Origin: Pseudomonadota bacterium
Lineage (GTDB): Bacteria > Desulfobacterota > Desulfovibrionia > Desulfovibrionales > Desulfovibrionaceae
NCBI GenBank assembly: GCA_023435825.1
Contig: JAEZMB010000232.1
Coordinates: forward strand, 1 to 6,041
DNA length: 6,041 bases
Direction: 5' to 3'
Shown here: positions 5,014-6,041 of the stretch, in pieces
Layout of the letters: every line of letters begins with the position of its first letter
Numbering within the stretch: position 1 is the stretch's first letter
Notes under the pieces: model-generated
The model's input: only the letters and a program-made list of their open reading frames with translations
Databases searched by the model: none
What the model was told of the DNA's origin: nothing
Program-made: the position numbers and the translations under genes

Positions 5014-5901
5014 ATGGCCGCGCCCTTCACCATCGGCCTTATCCAGATGGCCCCGGCTACCACCGTGGCCGCTTCCCTCGAAAAAGCCGCCGAACGCATC
5101 GAGGCGGCGGCCAAGGCCGGCGCGCAGGTGATCTGCCTGCCCGAACTCTTTGCCACGCCGTATTTTTGCCGCAACCAGGACCACGACGCCTTTGATCTGG
5201 CCGAACCCATCCCCGGCCCGACCACCAACGCCATGGCCGAGGCGGCCAAGGCCCATAACGTCGTGGTGGTGGCCCCGCTCTACGAACGGCGCGGACCGGG
5301 CTGCTACCAGAATTCCCTGGCCGTGCTCGGCCCGGACGGCGACCACCTCGGCGTCTACCGCAAAATGCACATCCCCCACGATCCGGGCTTCGAGGAGAAA
5401 TTCTACTTCGCCCCCGGCGACCTGGGCTTTAAGACCTTTCAAACGCCCTTTGGCCCCATCGGCACGCTGATCTGCTGGGACCAGTGGTTCCCCGAGGCGG
5501 CCCGGGCCACGGCGCTTCTCGGCGCGTCGGTCATCTTCTACCCCACGGCCATCGGCTGGCACCCGTCGGAAAAGGCCGAATACGGCGATCGCCAGCGCGA
5601 CAGCTGGATCACCATCCAGCGCAGCCACGCCATCGCCAACGGGCTGTACGTGGCCGCCGTCAACCGGGTCGGCATCGAAGGCTCGGGCGAGGGCTACGGC
5701 GAAACCCTGGAATTCTGGGGTTCGTCCTTCGTGGCCGATCCCTCGGGGCAAATTATCGCCCAGGCCGGCATCGTCACCGAAGACATCCTGCTGGCCGAGA
5801 TCGACCCCAAGACCATCGAAACCACCCGCCGCCACTGGCCGTTTCTGCGCGACCGCCGCATCGACGCCTACGGCGGCCTGGGCAAGTTGTACGGCGAGTA
5901 G
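5014..5901 (+). CDS. aguB: N-carbamoylputrescine amidase AguB (nitrilase superfamily)
   Basis: This cytoplasmic enzyme hydrolyses N-carbamoylputrescine to putrescine, CO2 and ammonia. It is the last step of the agmatine deiminase route from arginine to polyamines. The 295 residues match the family length of about 290-300. The carbon-nitrogen hydrolase triad is visible: Glu44 in CLPELF, Lys117 in YRKMHIP and nucleophile Cys154 in ICWDQWFPE. AguB-like features include the segment GWHPSEKAEYGDRQRDSW (181-198), VAAVNRVGIEG (213-223), EFWGSSFVADPSG (233-245) and the C-terminal RDRRIDAYGGLGKLYGE. The start is set by AAAGGAG 5 bases upstream, and the gene has its own promoter. Its usual partner, agmatine deiminase (aguA), is not in the window and might lie to the right. 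Other nitrilase-family substrates are possible, but the similarity to AguB runs the full length. Confidence 0.93.
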   Translation: MAAPFTIGLIQMAPATTVAASLEKAAERIEAAAKAGAQVICLPELFATPYFCRNQDHDAFDLAEPIPGPTTNAMAEAAKAHNVVVVAPLYERRGPGCYQNSLAVLGPDGDHLGVYRKMHIPHDPGFEEKFYFAPGDLGFKTFQTPFGPIGTLICWDQWFPEAARATALLGASVIFYPTAIGWHPSEKAEYGDRQRDSWITIQRSHAIANGLYVAAVNRVGIEGSGEGYGETLEFWGSSFVADPSGQIIAQAGIVTEDILLAEIDPKTIETTRRHWPFLRDRRIDAYGGLGKLYGE

Positions 5902-6041
5902 GCAGGACGAAGAGGACAGGAGAAGATCGGGGCGCTGCCCCGAGCCCCGCCGGGGGGATGATCCCCCCGGACCCCCGCCATGTATCGACACGGGGCGCGA
6001 CATCTACCCACCCCCGTGAAAAGTTTTTGGGGAAAGAGGGG
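5902..6041. repeat. Non-coding tail with GC-rich double-hairpin repeat
   Basis: No gene is seen after the aguB stop codon. Two consecutive hairpins occur. The first has a 7-bp stem TCGGGGC (5927-5933) and GCCCCGA (5937-5943) around GCT. The second pairs CCGGGGGGAT (5950-5959) with ATCCCCCCGG (5961-5970), realistically 8 bp with an ATGAT loop, followed by ACCCCC. The second repeats the plan of the hairpin at 28-56. The stretch ends with AAAAGTTTTTGGGG and a purine run. I recall such compound sequences as common between genes in Desulfovibrio-type genomes. Lying 25 bases after the aguB stop, the pair may act as a terminator or 3' stabiliser although no U-run follows directly. Confidence 0.6.

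Noticed and set aside
4108..6003. 631-codon open frame on the minus strand opposite aguB and the exporter
   Set aside because: It lies antisense to two well-supported genes, runs out of frame into glk, and has no domain or plausible signal. It is explained by high GC at third codon positions.

Overview
The window is a very GC-rich bacterial chromosome segment with five complete protein genes and no tRNA, rRNA, CRISPR or transposase gene. The best guess for the host is a sulfate-reducing member of the Desulfovibrionaceae (Desulfovibrio/Solidesulfovibrio type). Three things suggest this: the base composition, the protein family variants, and GC-rich double-hairpin sequences of a kind I recall from intergenic regions of those genomes. 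This placement is from memory and was not confirmed by any search.

Layout: positions 1-176 are non-coding and hold a GC-rich hairpin repeat and a terminator-like hairpin. Three genes then lie on the minus strand, transcribed right to left from about 4213 to 177. They are a Glk-family sugar kinase (glk, 3239-4213), a molybdenum insertion enzyme (moeA, 1982-3217) only 21 bases behind it, and, after a 155-base gap with its own candidate promoter and a strong leader hairpin, a membrane diguanylate cyclase with a periplasmic Cache sensor (177-1826). Divergent from glk, across an 89-base spacer, a LysE/RhtB-type exporter (4303-4932) runs on the plus strand. It is followed by N-carbamoylputrescine amidase (aguB, 5014-5901), which has a good sigma-70-type promoter of its own. 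Positions 5902-6041 are non-coding and hold two consecutive GC-rich hairpins, the second closely resembling the one at the left end.

Functionally the genes are mostly housekeeping: sugar phosphorylation, molybdenum cofactor maturation, c-di-GMP signalling, small-molecule export and polyamine synthesis. The glk-moeA pair is very probably one transcript, and no strong terminator separates it from the cyclase. The exporter and AguB could be related through polyamine or basic amino acid metabolism, but that is inferred only from their being neighbours. I found no convincing new multi-gene system. The points most worth a second look are the changed sugar-pocket residues in the kinase, the structured leader of the cyclase, a palindrome over the aguB -35 element with a partial match in the cyclase leader, and the matching hairpin repeats at the two ends.
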